Assembly: GCA_963731585.1 (NCBI GenBank)
Contig: CAVSWC010000003.1
Location: 434,001 to 498,000, forward strand
Direction: 5' to 3'
Source of the DNA: CANKHA01 sp963731585
GTDB lineage: Bacteria > Pseudomonadota > Alphaproteobacteria > Rhizobiales > Xanthobacteraceae
Length of the DNA: 64,000 nucleotides
The notes under the pieces are model-generated. The model searched no databases. It saw nothing but the letters and a program-made list of their open reading frames with translations, and was not told the origin of the DNA. Below, in pieces: positions 35,013 to 45,200 of the stretch. How positions within the stretch are numbered: the first letter of the stretch is position 1; every line of letters begins with the position of its first letter. The translations under genes were made by a program, and so were the position numbers.

Positions 35013-36245
35013 TCAGATGTTTGCCTCGAAGACATAGAGGCCGCCGCTCCAGCGATCGCCGGCATAGATCACGCCGCGTTCGTCGACATAGATTTCGTTC
35101 ATCTGCGCCGTGGCCGCGCGCGAGTTTTCCGGCATCGGCGGAATGAAGCAGGCGACTTCCTCGGGGCGGTACGGATTCCTGATGTCGAATACGCGCACGC
35201 CGGCGTTGAAAAACACGCCGAAGACGTAATCCTCGCTGCGGAACGAAGGCCCGGGACGATTTTCATGGATATTGTGCGATCCGAAGCGCCCACCCTTGTG
35301 GCCGAATTCTTCCACCGGCGGCAATGGAAGCGTGCTGATGGGGACGAGATTGTCCTCCTTGCGCGCGTCAACCACCCAGGTGAGCTTCGGCCAGTCTTCG
35401 CCGTCGTCCTGCACGCATTCGTCGGTGACGACCAGCAGGCCGCGATCGAGCAGCGGCATCACCGTATGCGTAAAGCCGGGATACGGCGGATGCGGATTCC
35501 AGGTGCCGATGACCTTCGGCGTCGATTTGTCGGAGATGTCCATGATAAAGGCGCCGCCGTCGATGTAGCCGAGATAGGCGCGGTCGGGACGCTCGGGATA
35601 GACGTTCGCATTGTGCAGCCGGAAGGCATCGGGACCGCGGATGTCATCCATCGGCATCGGCCGCACGCGTTTCGGCGGGGCCGCCGCGTCGCCCTTGCGC
35701 GTGCCGGGATACCACCAGCGCCCGGCCTCGACCGGATGCGACGGATTGCGCACGTCGATGATGCGGTAGAACTGGTCGTCGCGAAAATGCGTCGGCTCGA
35801 AATCCGCCGCGCCGCCGGAGCAATGGACAAACTCCCCGTCGACGAACCACAGGCAATGCATCCCGCGCGAATGCGGACCGGAGGCATCGAAAAACGAGAT
35901 CGACGTCGGCGTCTCCGGTCTGCTGACGTCGAAGAGTTCGACGCCCGCGGGCTTGCCGCCGGGCTTGGCGACCTGATAGGCGACGGCGAGAATATCGCCC
36001 GAGACCTCCAGCGAATTCGAGCGCATGTCATTGTGCGGGAGCGCGGTCTGGCAGATGACGCGCGGCGCGCGCGGATCGCTGACATCGACGGCGGTGAAAT
36101 TCTTTGGCGCCCATTCATGCGCGATCCAGAGAATCCGGCGCCCATCCTTCGCGATCTGCAGGCTCATGCCCTCCCCGACGCCGCCGAAGCCGCGCAGGGT
36201 GTCATGCGACAAGAGCTTCATACGATTCGCGACGGCACCTTGCAT
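35013..36245 (-). CDS. LVIVD repeat (beta-propeller-like) protein
   Basis: The 410-residue protein has repeated blades, each with a VxDVSDPxxP-type turn (for example AVDVSDPRAPRV, IIDVRNPSHPVE, VFDIRNPYRPEEV), the LVIVD pattern. There is no clear signal peptide. A GGGAG ribosome site sits 7 bases before the ATG at 36245. LVIVD proteins appear with catabolic genes, but their function is not established. It diverges from the cobW-like gene across about 160 bases. Confidence 0.8.
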   Translation of the reverse strand: MQGAVANRMKLLSHDTLRGFGGVGEGMSLQIAKDGRRILWIAHEWAPKNFTAVDVSDPRAPRVICQTALPHNDMRSNSLEVSGDILAVAYQVAKPGGKPAGVELFDVSRPETPTSISFFDASGPHSRGMHCLWFVDGEFVHCSGGAADFEPTHFRDDQFYRIIDVRNPSHPVEAGRWWYPGTRKGDAAAPPKRVRPMPMDDIRGPDAFRLHNANVYPERPDRAYLGYIDGGAFIMDISDKSTPKVIGTWNPHPPYPGFTHTVMPLLDRGLLVVTDECVQDDGEDWPKLTWVVDARKEDNLVPISTLPLPPVEEFGHKGGRFGSHNIHENRPGPSFRSEDYVFGVFFNAGVRVFDIRNPYRPEEVACFIPPMPENSRAATAQMNEIYVDERGVIYAGDRWSGGLYVFEANI

Positions 36246-36407
36246 GGCGCGGCTCCCTTTTCCGTTGTTCGCGCCGTTCGATCCGTCAGGGCCGGTGCGC
36301 GCTTAAGATCGCTGCGGCTTTTCTCAGGCTTTGTGAAAAACGTCAAATTACTGCATAAAATATACAAAACTTGACCCCGCCGGGGATTTTTGTGAACGTC
36401 GACGCGG

Positions 36408-37455
36408 ATGCAATTCCAAAGCGGCAACCACGCTTCCGGCGTTCCTGTTTTCCTCATCACCGGATTTCTCGGAAGCGGAAAGACGACGCTGCTGCGCAGC
36501 ATCATCAGCCAGCCAGGGATGGCGAACAGCGCGCTGATCATCAACGAATTCGGCGAAGTCGGGCTCGATCATCTGCTGGTCGAGTCCTCGTTCGACAATA
36601 TCCTGATGCTCGACAATGGCTGCGTGTGCTGTTCGATCCGTGGCGATCTGGTCGACACCATTGGCGACCTGTTCGCAAAGCAGGCGGCCGGCGAGATCCC
36701 CGCATTCTCCCGCATCCTGATCGAAACCACGGGGCTGGCCGACCCCAGCCCGATCGTGCGCGATCTTGCCGAAGCGATGAGCCTGCGCGGGCGTTGCAGC
36801 CTTCGCCGCGTCATTGTCACCATCGACGGCGTGCTCGGGCCGGTGCAGCTGCGCGACACGCCCGAGGTCAGCGCCCAGATCGCGCAGGCGGATCTTTGCC
36901 TCATCACCAAAGCCGATATCGCCGGCCGCAACGACGTCAATGTTCTTCTCGCCGATCTGCGCTCGATCAGCCCCGCCCTGGAAATCCGCACCGTGTCGCA
37001 TGGAGCCATCGATGCGGCTAGCCTGTTCGCGGAAGACGACCCGTTGAACGCGCAGCCGCGCGCGGCCGCGCCGCATCACGGCCATCATAAGCATTCCCGC
37101 GATAAGGATATCGCACGACTCATCAGCGCATCGCCACCACTCCGGGGTCGAAAGCTGGTCGCTGCGGCTCGATCGTCCGTTGCCGTGGGCGCGTCTGCGC
37201 GACTGGTTGGCGATGGTGTATTCGCTGCGCGCGCCGCACATTTTGCGCATGAAGGGCGTGTTCTGGCTCGCCGAAAGTGACAAGCCGGTTGTCATGCATG
37301 GCGTCGCAGGGCTGGTGAGCGCGCCGACGACGCTTGAGCGCTGGCCGGACGGCGTGCGGGAAAGCCGCATCGTCTTCATCACCAAGGGCCTCAGCGTGGC
37401 GCATCTGGAGGCGAGTTTCGCGTCGGACGTTCTTGCCGAGCCGGTCTTGTCATGA
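36408..37455 (+). pseudogene. CobW/ZNG1 family GTPase metallochaperone, single frame break
   Basis: CobW-family G3E GTPases deliver metal ions. Walker A GFLGSGKTTLL is at about 19-29, the metal-binding CxCC motif is GCVCCS, then ETTGLADPSPI and the TKAD nucleotide motif. A His-rich loop HHGHHKHSRDKD precedes the C-terminal CobW_C domain. The frame breaks at about 37116 (+1); the domain resumes as HSGVESWSLRLDRPLPW and stops at 37455. Restored length is about 349 residues. It precedes the ldh-like gene. Confidence 0.85.
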
Positions 37456-37501
37456 CCGCGCGCAGTGTGGCGTCTGGCTGTTTGGTCCGGGAATGGTAGC
37501 G

Positions 37502-38572
37502 ATGAAGACAAAAGACGATCTGAAGGTCGCGGGCGACACGCTCGTCGGTTTCATCGCGGACGCGCTGACCAAAGGCGGCCTGCCGCGCGACGATGCGCGT
37601 GAGGTCGGTGAATTGATGATTGCCGCCGACCTGCTCGGTGGCGACGGCCACGGCATCTTTCGGCTGCCGCGCTATCTCGACCGTTTGAGGGCCGGCGGCT
37701 TCAATACAAATCCCGACATCCGCGTGGACCGCCGGAACGGCGCGACGGCGCTGCTCGATGGCGACAACGCCATGGGGCATCTCGTCATGCAGCGCGCGGC
37801 CGCACTGGCGATGGAGATCGCGTCGGAAAGCGGCATCGGCTGGGTCGGCGCGCATCACAGCAATCATGCCGGCGTCGCCGGCGTTTATGCCATGATGCCG
37901 CTCAAGCAGGACATGATCGGCATCTATGTCGCCGTCGGCAACGCCAATCACATGGCGCCGTGGGGCGGCACCGAATTGCTGCTCAGCACCAATCCGATTG
38001 CGGTCGCGGTTCCCGGTGCGACGCAGCCGGTGTTGCTCGACATGGCGACGACAAACGTCGCCTACGGCAAGGTCAAGCTGGCGGCACAGCGCGGCGAGAG
38101 CATGCCCGAAGGCTGGATGATCGACGCCGACGGCGCGCCGATCACCGATCCCACCAAGGGTGCTGCCGGCTCGTTGCTGCCGATCGGCGGACCCAAAGGC
38201 TACGGCCTCGCGCTCATCTTCGGACTGCTGGCCGGAACGCTGAACACCGCGGCGTTCGGCCGCGATGTGATCGACTTCAATGCCGACGACAAGAGCGTGA
38301 CCAACACGGGACAGTTCGTCGTTGCGCTCGACGTGAAGGCGTTCTGCGACGTCGCCTTCTTCAAGCACCGCGTCGATGCGGTGCGCGCGGAGATGAAATC
38401 GTCGCCGCTGCGTCCTGGCTTCGACGAAATCCGGCTTCCCGGCGAACGGGCGCTGTCCGTGCAGAAGAAGCGGTCGGCGGAAGGCATTCCGTTGCCGGCA
38501 CCGCTGATGAAAGAACTTGATAAGGTCGCGAGCGAGCTTGGCATCGTGCCGATCGCCGCGCGCATCGCCTGA
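37502..38572 (+). CDS. Ldh family NAD(P)-dependent oxidoreductase
   Basis: The 356-residue product belongs to the malate/L-lactate/sulfolactate dehydrogenase family that is unrelated to classical LDH. It shows GDGHGIFRLPRY, the catalytic His in HHSNHAG, VGNANHMAPWGG and GGPKGYGLALIF. The likely substrate is a 2-hydroxy/2-oxo acid. The start is ATG 37502 rather than the longer frame from 37334. It is followed by a cupin, a binding protein and a TauE-like exporter. Confidence 0.9.
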   Translation: MKTKDDLKVAGDTLVGFIADALTKGGLPRDDAREVGELMIAADLLGGDGHGIFRLPRYLDRLRAGGFNTNPDIRVDRRNGATALLDGDNAMGHLVMQRAAALAMEIASESGIGWVGAHHSNHAGVAGVYAMMPLKQDMIGIYVAVGNANHMAPWGGTELLLSTNPIAVAVPGATQPVLLDMATTNVAYGKVKLAAQRGESMPEGWMIDADGAPITDPTKGAAGSLLPIGGPKGYGLALIFGLLAGTLNTAAFGRDVIDFNADDKSVTNTGQFVVALDVKAFCDVAFFKHRVDAVRAEMKSSPLRPGFDEIRLPGERALSVQKKRSAEGIPLPAPLMKELDKVASELGIVPIAARIA

Positions 38573-38590
38573 CAGAATTGGAGACACCGG

Positions 38591-39010
38591 ATGAGCCAGA
38601 AGGCAGCACGGGTTTTTCGGCAGCCGGACATTAAGGTGTTCGATCGCGGCAATGGTATCCAGACGCGCCTGTTCTGCAACCAGAACCGCTGCGGCGCCGA
38701 CGTGACGACAGGCACCACGACCCTGCCGGCCGGCGCGAGCGTGGCGCTGCATTATCACAATTGCGATGAGCAGATCGTCATCCTCTCGGGCCGCGCCGAT
38801 GTCGAATATGGCGGCGAACGCCGTCCCATTGGAACGATGGAGGTCGCCTATATTCCCGCGGGCGACGTGCATTGCTTCCACAATACCGGCGACGAGCCGC
38901 TGGTGATGCTCTTTGTCTACGATGCCGGCGAGGTTACCCGTACTTTTGCCGCCACCGGCGAGACTGTGAGGCATTTGGCAGACGGCGACGTGGCGCAGCC
39001 GAAAAACTGA
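38591..39010 (+). CDS. Cupin domain protein
   Basis: The 139-residue small beta-barrel has metal-ligand motifs ALHYHNCDEQIVILSG (His-x-His...Glu) and PAGDVHCFHNTG. Its reaction is unknown. It starts 18 bases after the ldh gene and precedes the tctC-like gene, so is probably one unit. Confidence 0.85.
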   Translation: MSQKAARVFRQPDIKVFDRGNGIQTRLFCNQNRCGADVTTGTTTLPAGASVALHYHNCDEQIVILSGRADVEYGGERRPIGTMEVAYIPAGDVHCFHNTGDEPLVMLFVYDAGEVTRTFAATGETVRHLADGDVAQPKN

Positions 39011-39077
39011 ATCCCATCGGAATTGGAACGACCAAACACCTGAAACCAGAAACCGCGAAAAACGTCGGAGGAACGCT

Positions 39078-40104
39078 ATGAGGACATCTCTCCTTGCTGT
39101 GACGGCGCTTACTTTTGCCCTCGTCGGGCCGGCAATAGCGCAGGACGGCGTCGCGCAATTCTATCAAGGCAAGAACGTCCGCATGATCGTCGGCGTTGCG
39201 GTCGGATCGGGTTACGACATCAATGCCCGCGCGCTCGCCCGCCATCTCGGCAAGCACATTCCCGGCAATCCCACGATCATCGTGCAGAACCAGCCCGGCG
39301 CCGGCAGCATCACGATGACGAACCAGCTTTACAATGTGGGTCCATTCGACGGCACGGTGATCGGGGCGGCGTTCGGCGGCATGCCCACCGCGCCATTACT
39401 GACGCCGGAAGGCGTGCAGTTCGATCCCATCAAACTCAATTGGCTGGGCAGCACAAACCGCGAGACGCATGTCACTTATCTGTGGAATACCGCGCCCGCC
39501 AACAGTTTCGAAGACATCAAGAAGCGGGAGATCGTCGTCGGGGCGCAGGCGCCGGGCACGACGCAATATGACTTTCCCTTGATGGCGAATGCGATCTTCG
39601 GAACAAAGTTCAAGATCGTCAAAGGCTACGGCGGAACGCCGCAAATTCATCTGGCGATGGAGCGCGGCGAGATCGAGGGTAACGGCGCATCGGCATTGAC
39701 GACGCTCAAGGCGACCAAGGGCGAGTGGATCAGGGACAAGACGGTCAAGATCATCGCGCAGTGGGCGCTGCGTCCGAATCCGGAGCTTCCCGACGTGCCC
39801 AAGCATTCTCGATCTAGCGAAGAATGATGCGGACAAGGCCGCGCTCCTCCTGGTGCTCGCGCGTCTCGACTTCGGCCGGCCATTCTTTCTGCCGCCCAAC
39901 GTACCGGCGGATCGCGTCGAGGCCTTGCGCAAAGCGTTCAACGACACGATGAAGGACCCCGATTTCCTGGCCGAAGCCGAAAAGCTTAAACTCGATATCG
40001 ATCCCCTCAACGGCAAACAAGTATCCGAACTCGTCGCCCAGGTCTTGGCAACGCCGAAAGATGTCGTCGAGCGCGTTCGCGATATTTTCGCGAAGACGGA
40101 TTAG
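39078..40104 (+). pseudogene. Orphan TctC/Bug substrate-binding protein, single frame break
   Basis: A signal peptide (ends ...GPAIAQ) is followed by a binding-protein fold: VGSGYDINARALARHL, IIVQNQPGAGSITMTNQLY and GAQAPGTTQYDFPLM. Near 39804 a +1 shift interrupts; the sequence resumes ILDLAKNDADKAALL and ends at 40104. Restored length is about 342 residues. No tctAB follows; a TauE/SafE gene comes next. It may feed a transporter elsewhere or act as a sensor component. Confidence 0.82.
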
Positions 40105-40245
40105 CGCACGAGCAGCGCAGCCGCAGACCTGCTCCCCGATTTGCCCCTGGTTCGGAGGCCGGGTGAAAAGCAGATCCGGCGGGTGCGAGAGCCAACGTCA
40201 ACATCATGACCATTCCCGAAGCCTTAGAATCGATCGCCTGCTCTC

Positions 40246-40992
40246 ATGATCGTTGATCCCTGGTTCTACGCGGTCGCCATTCCAGCCGTCATCCTGGTTG
40301 GCATCTCTAAGGGTGGCTTCGCCGGCATCAGCGCGTTGTCGCTACCGCTGCTTGCGTTACAGATATCTCCGTTGCGGGGCGCGGTGATCATGCTCCCGAT
40401 CCTGATCGTGCAGGACATCGTCAGCGTATCGGCGTATTGGAAAAAGTGGGACTGGAGCAACTTGAAGGTGTTGTTACCGGGTGCCTTCGTCGGCATCGTG
40501 GCAGGCTATCTTCTCGCCGCCCATGTCTCGGACGCGGCATTCAAGCTCGCGCTCGGCATTATTTCACTGGCATTCGGCGCCCGATACCTGTTCGCAAACG
40601 CTGCCGAAGTCCCCAAGCGCGCCGAGCCGCACGCGGGGCTGTTCTGGGGCGCGATGGCTGGCTTTACCAGCATGATCGCGAATAATGGTGCACCGCCTTT
40701 TCAGATCTACGTGACGCCACAACGGCTGCCGCGCGATGTGTTCATCGGGACCATGGCGATCTTCTTCGCCGTCGTTAACTGGGTGAAGGTGCCGCCGTTT
40801 ATCGCACTTGGCCAGTTCACCCGCGAGACCTTGCTTACGTCCGCCGTGCTGTTTCCGCTTGCGATCGCCGCCACCTGGGCGGGCGTGCTTCTGATCCGCC
40901 GCGTTTCGGCCGATCAGTTCAATCGCTTCGTTTACAGCCTCATGATGCTGATTGGCGTGAAACTGATCTGGGATGGCGTTGCAGGACTTTAG
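40246..40992 (+). CDS. TauE/SafE family sulfite exporter-like protein
   Basis: The 248-residue product has seven or eight membrane helices with the duplicated TauE motifs GISKGGFAGISALSLPLLA (N-terminal half) and GFTSMIANNGAPPFQIYV (C-terminal half). The family exports sulfite, sulfoacetate or related anions. With the ldh-like gene upstream it might belong to organosulfonate metabolism, an inference only. It is convergent with the response regulator, overlapping it by 4 bases. Confidence 0.85.
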   Translation: MIVDPWFYAVAIPAVILVGISKGGFAGISALSLPLLALQISPLRGAVIMLPILIVQDIVSVSAYWKKWDWSNLKVLLPGAFVGIVAGYLLAAHVSDAAFKLALGIISLAFGARYLFANAAEVPKRAEPHAGLFWGAMAGFTSMIANNGAPPFQIYVTPQRLPRDVFIGTMAIFFAVVNWVKVPPFIALGQFTRETLLTSAVLFPLAIAATWAGVLLIRRVSADQFNRFVYSLMMLIGVKLIWDGVAGL

Positions 40993-41630
40993 AGCTGCTG
41001 TCGCTGCAACAGAAGCGCGGCTTCCACGCGATTGCGCAACTGCAGCTTCTGAAGAATATTGGTTACATAGTGTTTGACCGTCTTCTCCTTCAGACTGAGC
41101 TCGGTTCCGATTTCCCTGTTACTTAAGCCTTGCCCCAACAGCCGCAGAATTTGTTCTTCCCGCGCGGTAAGCGTCCCCAGGAAATTTTCGCCTGATGGTG
41201 TTTTCGATGCTCCGAAATCGGAGAGCAGCTTCGCGGCGAGCCCGGGGGATACATACGATCCGCCATCCTGCACCGCGCGAACTATCGCGACCAATTGCGG
41301 TCCGCTGACACCCTTTAGAACATAACCGCGCGCACCAAGTTTCAATGCAGCGGCTACGGCGTCGTGGTCCTCTCGCACCGTCAAGGTGATGACTTTAACT
41401 GCAGGACATGCTTCCGCGATTTGCGAAATCGCGGCAAGTCCCGACCCTGGCATGTTCATGTCGAGCAGGATGATGTCTGGCAAAAGTTGCTGAGCGATTT
41501 CGACTGCCTGGTCAGCACTGGCACCTTCACCGACGACCTCGATATCCTTTTGATCCGAAAGAGTACGGACAACCCCCTCGCGCAACATCGGATGGTCGTC
41601 GACAACGGCAATGCGTATTTTCTCAGACAT
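40989..41630 (-). CDS. NarL/FixJ-type LuxR-family response regulator
   Basis: The 213-residue regulator has a receiver domain with the acidic pair in VVDDHP, acceptor Asp in LLDMNMPG, Thr in LTVRED and Lys in VLKGVSG, then a LuxR-type helix-turn-helix LTAREEQILRLLGQGLSNREIG. Its ATG (41630) overlaps the restored kinase stop: the kinase ends in the sequence ATGTCTGA. The pair is translationally coupled. Confidence 0.92.
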   Translation of the reverse strand: MSEKIRIAVVDDHPMLREGVVRTLSDQKDIEVVGEGASADQAVEIAQQLLPDIILLDMNMPGSGLAAISQIAEACPAVKVITLTVREDHDAVAAALKLGARGYVLKGVSGPQLVAIVRAVQDGGSYVSPGLAAKLLSDFGASKTPSGENFLGTLTAREEQILRLLGQGLSNREIGTELSLKEKTVKHYVTNILQKLQLRNRVEAALLLQRQQL

Positions 41631-43055
41631 TGGCAACTTGCGGCTCGGGCTCTAGCGGCAAGCTTGCCCGAAGACAGGTACCACGGTCACGCCCCGCGGA
41701 GGCAACCTTGAAGCTACCGCCCATGCTTTCTATCCGCTCGCGCAGTCCAAGAAGCCCGAGGCGGTCGCCTTCGGTTTGTCTGTCGAAATCAAACCCGGTC
41801 CCGAATCGCTCACTTCAATGACTATCACGCCTCGCTCGCGGCGCGCGCTGACGCGTTGCCCCTGGGCGCCAGCATGCCGGGTTGCATTGCTGAGCGCCTC
41901 TTGCACGAAACGAAAGGCAGTGGCCTTCACAGCATGAGTATCACAGGCGCCGAGATCGGATGCGATCTGGACCTCAACGTTCGTGTCCGTCCGCCGCGTG
42001 TGGGTGCGTACCGCAAGATCGAGCGCTTCGGCTATCGAAAGACGATCGAGCGCCGGCAGCGACAGGCCGAAGGATATGTTTCGGATCTCGTTGAGCGCCT
42101 CGGTGAGCGCGGTACGAAGCATGTCTACTTCGGACTTATCGGGCGACGCGCTCCGCTTGTCCGAGGCAGTGGGCTCCGGGCGTAAGGCATCAAGCCGAAG
42201 CAGCGCCAATCCCAAGAGCTGCGCCGGCCCGTCATGTAGTTCCGAACCGATACGGCGCAGGTAACGCTCGTTGATTTCGGCGATGCGCTGCGAGGCGCGC
42301 TCGACGCGGCCTCGCAAAACCTCGTTCTGAGATGCGCTGGCGGCGAGCTCCGATATGCGTCCCTGCAGGGCTCCGCGCTGCTGTTCAATGATCCGATTGC
42401 CGCGGCCGACAATACCGAACAATGCGAACACCGCTACGAGCGCGACTCCGCCAATGATGAGCCAACTCTCCACTTTGGCATAGAAGATATCATGCTCAAG
42501 TTGATCAGCGCGTTCGTAAAACTCGACCACCGCGATGATGCGGTCGGCGTCCTCCTGCCGGATTGGCACATATATCTCAAGCAGCGGAAGGCCCCGGGCG
42601 CGTTCCTCCTGGTTCTCTTCCTCATGGAGGTCATCAAATCCGGCCGCAACTTTCCCCGCCCAAGCGTCCCGCAGCTTTGGCGTCGACGGAAACGCCTTGC
42701 CAATGAGTTCGCGATTGCTCGCATAACCAATGATGTCCCCCTGGCCCCAAATCTTGAAGGAAACGACTCTTTGTCCAAGGGCAGTCCGGGCGATCAAGTT
42801 GTCTAGCGCGTCCTGTCGATACCCTGGCAAGATTTCGCTGTGGGCCAATTCTTGGACCAGCGGCGCAACGAAGCTTTCGAGATAGAGCGCGGTGGAAATC
42901 GCCGTGTTCTGCGTCACATCTCTTTCAATACGGTTGGCCACCCAAAGTCCCACAATCGACATGCCGATGAGAAACACAGCGGCACTCATGAGCAGGAACT
43001 GCCGAAGCAGGCTCATATCCTTCCAAAGGGTTGCTAGTGAAAAGCGGTTAGACAT
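41623..43055 (-). pseudogene. NarX/DegS-type sensor histidine kinase (HisKA_3), single frame break
   Basis: The membrane kinase has helix 1 (about 13-35), a periplasmic domain of about 170 residues, helix 2 (about 205-225), a coiled coil, the HisKA_3 motif RIGSELHDGPAQLLGLAL with its phospho-His, then HATPase_c motif SNATRHAGAQ. The frame breaks near 41795 in a GGG run; the true end GFDFDRQTEGDRLGLLGLRE continues to TGA at 41623-41625, overlapping the regulator start. That overlap supports the restored frame. I chose ATG 43055. Confidence 0.85.
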
Positions 43056-43181
43056 CACGTCGGCAGGCGATCCAAGCGCGGCCAATGTTCCCCCGCGCTT
43101 TCGCCTTTGACCCTCCTTAACGGATTCAGCGCGGAGGAATCGCATCCACCGCGCTGAAACTTGATGAACTTCTTGCGCTGA

Positions 43182-43628
43182 CTACTGTAGCCTGCAGCCG
43201 AGCACATTATTCCCATTGATCGCAACCGCCACCCTTGTACCACGCTGAACTGACGGAAAGTTGCTGGGAAATGGCTTGGCCTGATCACCAGGCCCTGCTG
43301 TCGTGTCGAGATTGAGATCCCCGACGAGGTCGCCGCCCACGACTGGCTTCAATCTTACCGCACCCACCTGGATCGCATCGACCGCGACAGTCATCCGTTC
43401 GCCCCCCTTGAAGGCGCCACCGGGGGCAGCTTCAAATTCGGTGGTGAATTTCTTGCGCGCGCGTCGCACTTCATACCGGGCGTGCATCGAAATGTCCCCC
43501 GCGCCGTCGGCATCGCACTCCAGTCTAAGTCCGCTCGCGGCATTCGCCGGGCCACTACCGATCGCAGAAGTAGCAGTCACCAAACACAGCGTTGCTAGAA
43601 ATAGTGAAAATCTGTTCAGGTTGCTCAC
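43182..43628 (-). CDS. Small secreted protein, unknown family
   Basis: The 148-residue product has a clear signal peptide (cleavage near GPANA-AS) and a mature domain with two Cys (ECDAD near the start, LGCRLQ at the end) that may form a disulfide linking the termini. I do not recognise the family. GTG at 43628 preceded by GAGGAGAC is the best start; the frame could open earlier at 43667. It lies upstream of the kinase gene on the same strand. Confidence 0.6.
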   Translation of the reverse strand: MSNLNRFSLFLATLCLVTATSAIGSGPANAASGLRLECDADGAGDISMHARYEVRRARKKFTTEFEAAPGGAFKGGERMTVAVDAIQVGAVRLKPVVGGDLVGDLNLDTTAGPGDQAKPFPSNFPSVQRGTRVAVAINGNNVLGCRLQ

Positions 43629-43820
43629 TGTCCGTCTCCTCTTGTTGAGTTCCTTCCGGTTATGCACAGGATGGCTTCAAAAGGTTACGGGCCAAGGTCT
43701 GATGAATTTTGGGGCCAGAGGTCCGATCGAGATCACGGAATTGCCGCATTCCGCGTCACCCGATCAGGTGTTCCGGCCAGGGAGCAACAATCGAGAGACT
43801 GGCGACGGCGAAGCGCGCCG

Positions 43821-44408
43821 CTACTGACACACAGCCCGCGTGACGAAGGATTGCACTTCGCAATCGCCCGGCTCCGGCGGTCGGCCGGAGAGCCAGACTC
43901 GCGCCGGGCATTTCTGTGCCGACTGGATGTCCAGGCTGGAGCCCGAGCCGAAGCCTTTCGCTTGGCAGACGCTTGCCGCCGCTTGCCGGCAATCGGGCGC
44001 GCCGTTGGCGGCGATGGTGCAGCGGGCGCGCGCCTCCACCACCCGGGCACTCGGCAGCCGGGCGACGGCGTCGGCAGCGTCCTTCGCCGCAGCGGTGGCT
44101 TGCCTGGCGGCGCCCGCGGCTTCTTTCGCAGCGCCGCTGGCGCGCTCACCCAAGCCGCCAAGCGTGTCACGCGCGCCTTGCGCGTTGCTGCCAAGGCGGT
44201 CGTAGGACTGCTTGAACCAGCGTCCGACGCTGTCGAGCATGCCAGGCTGATAAGCTGGCGCCGTCTCGCGGGCGGACGGATTGGCGGCGGGCCTGCTTTC
44301 CTGCGCCGCCGCGGCGGGGCTGAAGAGCAGCAGCATCGAGCCGGCGAGCGCGAGTATTGCGTGCCGCGGCAACCCGATCGGAAGAAAGGCTATCGCACCG
44401 CTGGTCAT
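43821..44408 (-). CDS. Secreted Ala-rich protein, unknown family
   Basis: The 195-residue product has a signal peptide (LALAGSMLLLFSPAAA), an Ala-rich helical segment (about 80-115) with AAKEAAGAARQATAAAKDAA character, then a C-terminal domain with five Cys (RCTIAAN, DCRQAA, VCQAK, KCPAR, DCEVQSF) ending RAVCQ. I recall similar conserved hypothetical proteins in Bradyrhizobium relatives. It is downstream of the YqaA gene. Confidence 0.65.
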   Translation of the reverse strand: MTSGAIAFLPIGLPRHAILALAGSMLLLFSPAAAAQESRPAANPSARETAPAYQPGMLDSVGRWFKQSYDRLGSNAQGARDTLGGLGERASGAAKEAAGAARQATAAAKDAADAVARLPSARVVEARARCTIAANGAPDCRQAAASVCQAKGFGSGSSLDIQSAQKCPARVWLSGRPPEPGDCEVQSFVTRAVCQ

Positions 44409-44495
44409 TGGCGCTCCGCAAGCAAAGAGAACGCGACCGCGTATCGAGGCCGAAGATCGGTCGATTCCGTGGCGAATTTGGGACGCCGTGTGCCG

Positions 44496-45077
44496 CTAGA
44501 ATAGGTACAACGCAGCGATGATACCAGCGACCAGAACGACCGCGCCGATCGTCACCCAGAAGCCGAGCCGCTTCTCCAGGATCTCGCGCGCCTGCGGCCC
44601 ATAGCGGTGGAGCAGGAAGGCCAAGAGATAAAAGCGCATGCCGCGCGCGACGAAGGACAGCAGGATGAAAGGCAGGAGCGGATAGGCGGCGAAGCCCGAG
44701 GCGATGGTGACGATCTTGTAGGGGATCGGCGTCATGCCTTTGAGCAGGATGATCCAGGCGCCCCATTCGGCATAAGCCTGGCGGAAGGCCTCGATCTTGT
44801 CGCCATAGCCGTAGAGCTGCATCAGCCACAGCCCGACGGAGTCATAGAGATAGGCGCCGATGACGTAGCCGAGCACGCCGCCCGCCACCGACGTCACGGT
44901 GCAGAGCGTGGCGTAAAAATAGGCCCGGTCAGGCCGGGCCAGCGACATCGGGATCAGCATCACATCGGGTGGTATGGGAAAGAACGAGCTTTCCACGAAG
45001 GACACGGCTCCCATGATCCAGGAGGCGTGCGGCTTGCCGGAGGCGGCGATACACCAGTCATAGAGACGACGAAGCAT
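44496..45077 (-). CDS. YqaA family membrane protein (VTT/DedA-like)
   Basis: The 193-residue inner-membrane protein has four or five helices and the family motifs SFVESSFFPIPPDVMLIPM, GYVIGAYLYDSVG, and ILLKGMTPIPYKIVTIASG. These proteins belong to the VTT (SNARE-associated, DedA) superfamily, linked to lipid scrambling or membrane homeostasis. The ATG at 45077 fits; the upstream frame runs antisense through a repeat. It lies downstream of hisE. Confidence 0.85.
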   Translation of the reverse strand: MLRRLYDWCIAASGKPHASWIMGAVSFVESSFFPIPPDVMLIPMSLARPDRAYFYATLCTVTSVAGGVLGYVIGAYLYDSVGLWLMQLYGYGDKIEAFRQAYAEWGAWIILLKGMTPIPYKIVTIASGFAAYPLLPFILLSFVARGMRFYLLAFLLHRYGPQAREILEKRLGFWVTIGAVVLVAGIIAALYLF

Positions 45078-45132
45078 GGGGGGCTTGCTTAGCGGCGGCG
45101 CCGGGCCGTGTCTATGTTTTCGCCGCTGGCGC

Positions 45133-45200
45133 CTCGAAGTTCCTAACCGAAATTGCCGCGGCTGATAGAGGAACTTCAAATCGGCGGCACTAGTGCGGCA
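45133..45200. repeat. Family-A palindromic repeat at the 3' end of hisE
   Basis: Arms GAAGTTCCTAACCG-type and GAGGAACTTCAAATCGG-type lie in opposite orientations around CCGCGG. The right half matches the element at 16550 (AACTTC...CACTAG) and the fragment at 1786-1810. It supplies the last codons and stop of the hisE frame. Confidence 0.55.

Noticed and set aside
34848..36374. A 508-residue open frame on the plus strand
   Set aside because: Antisense to the LVIVD-repeat gene, which has recognisable repeats; no motif seen in the antisense product.
37391..38974. A 527-residue open frame on the minus strand
   Set aside because: Antisense across the Ldh-family and cupin genes, both with clear catalytic motifs.
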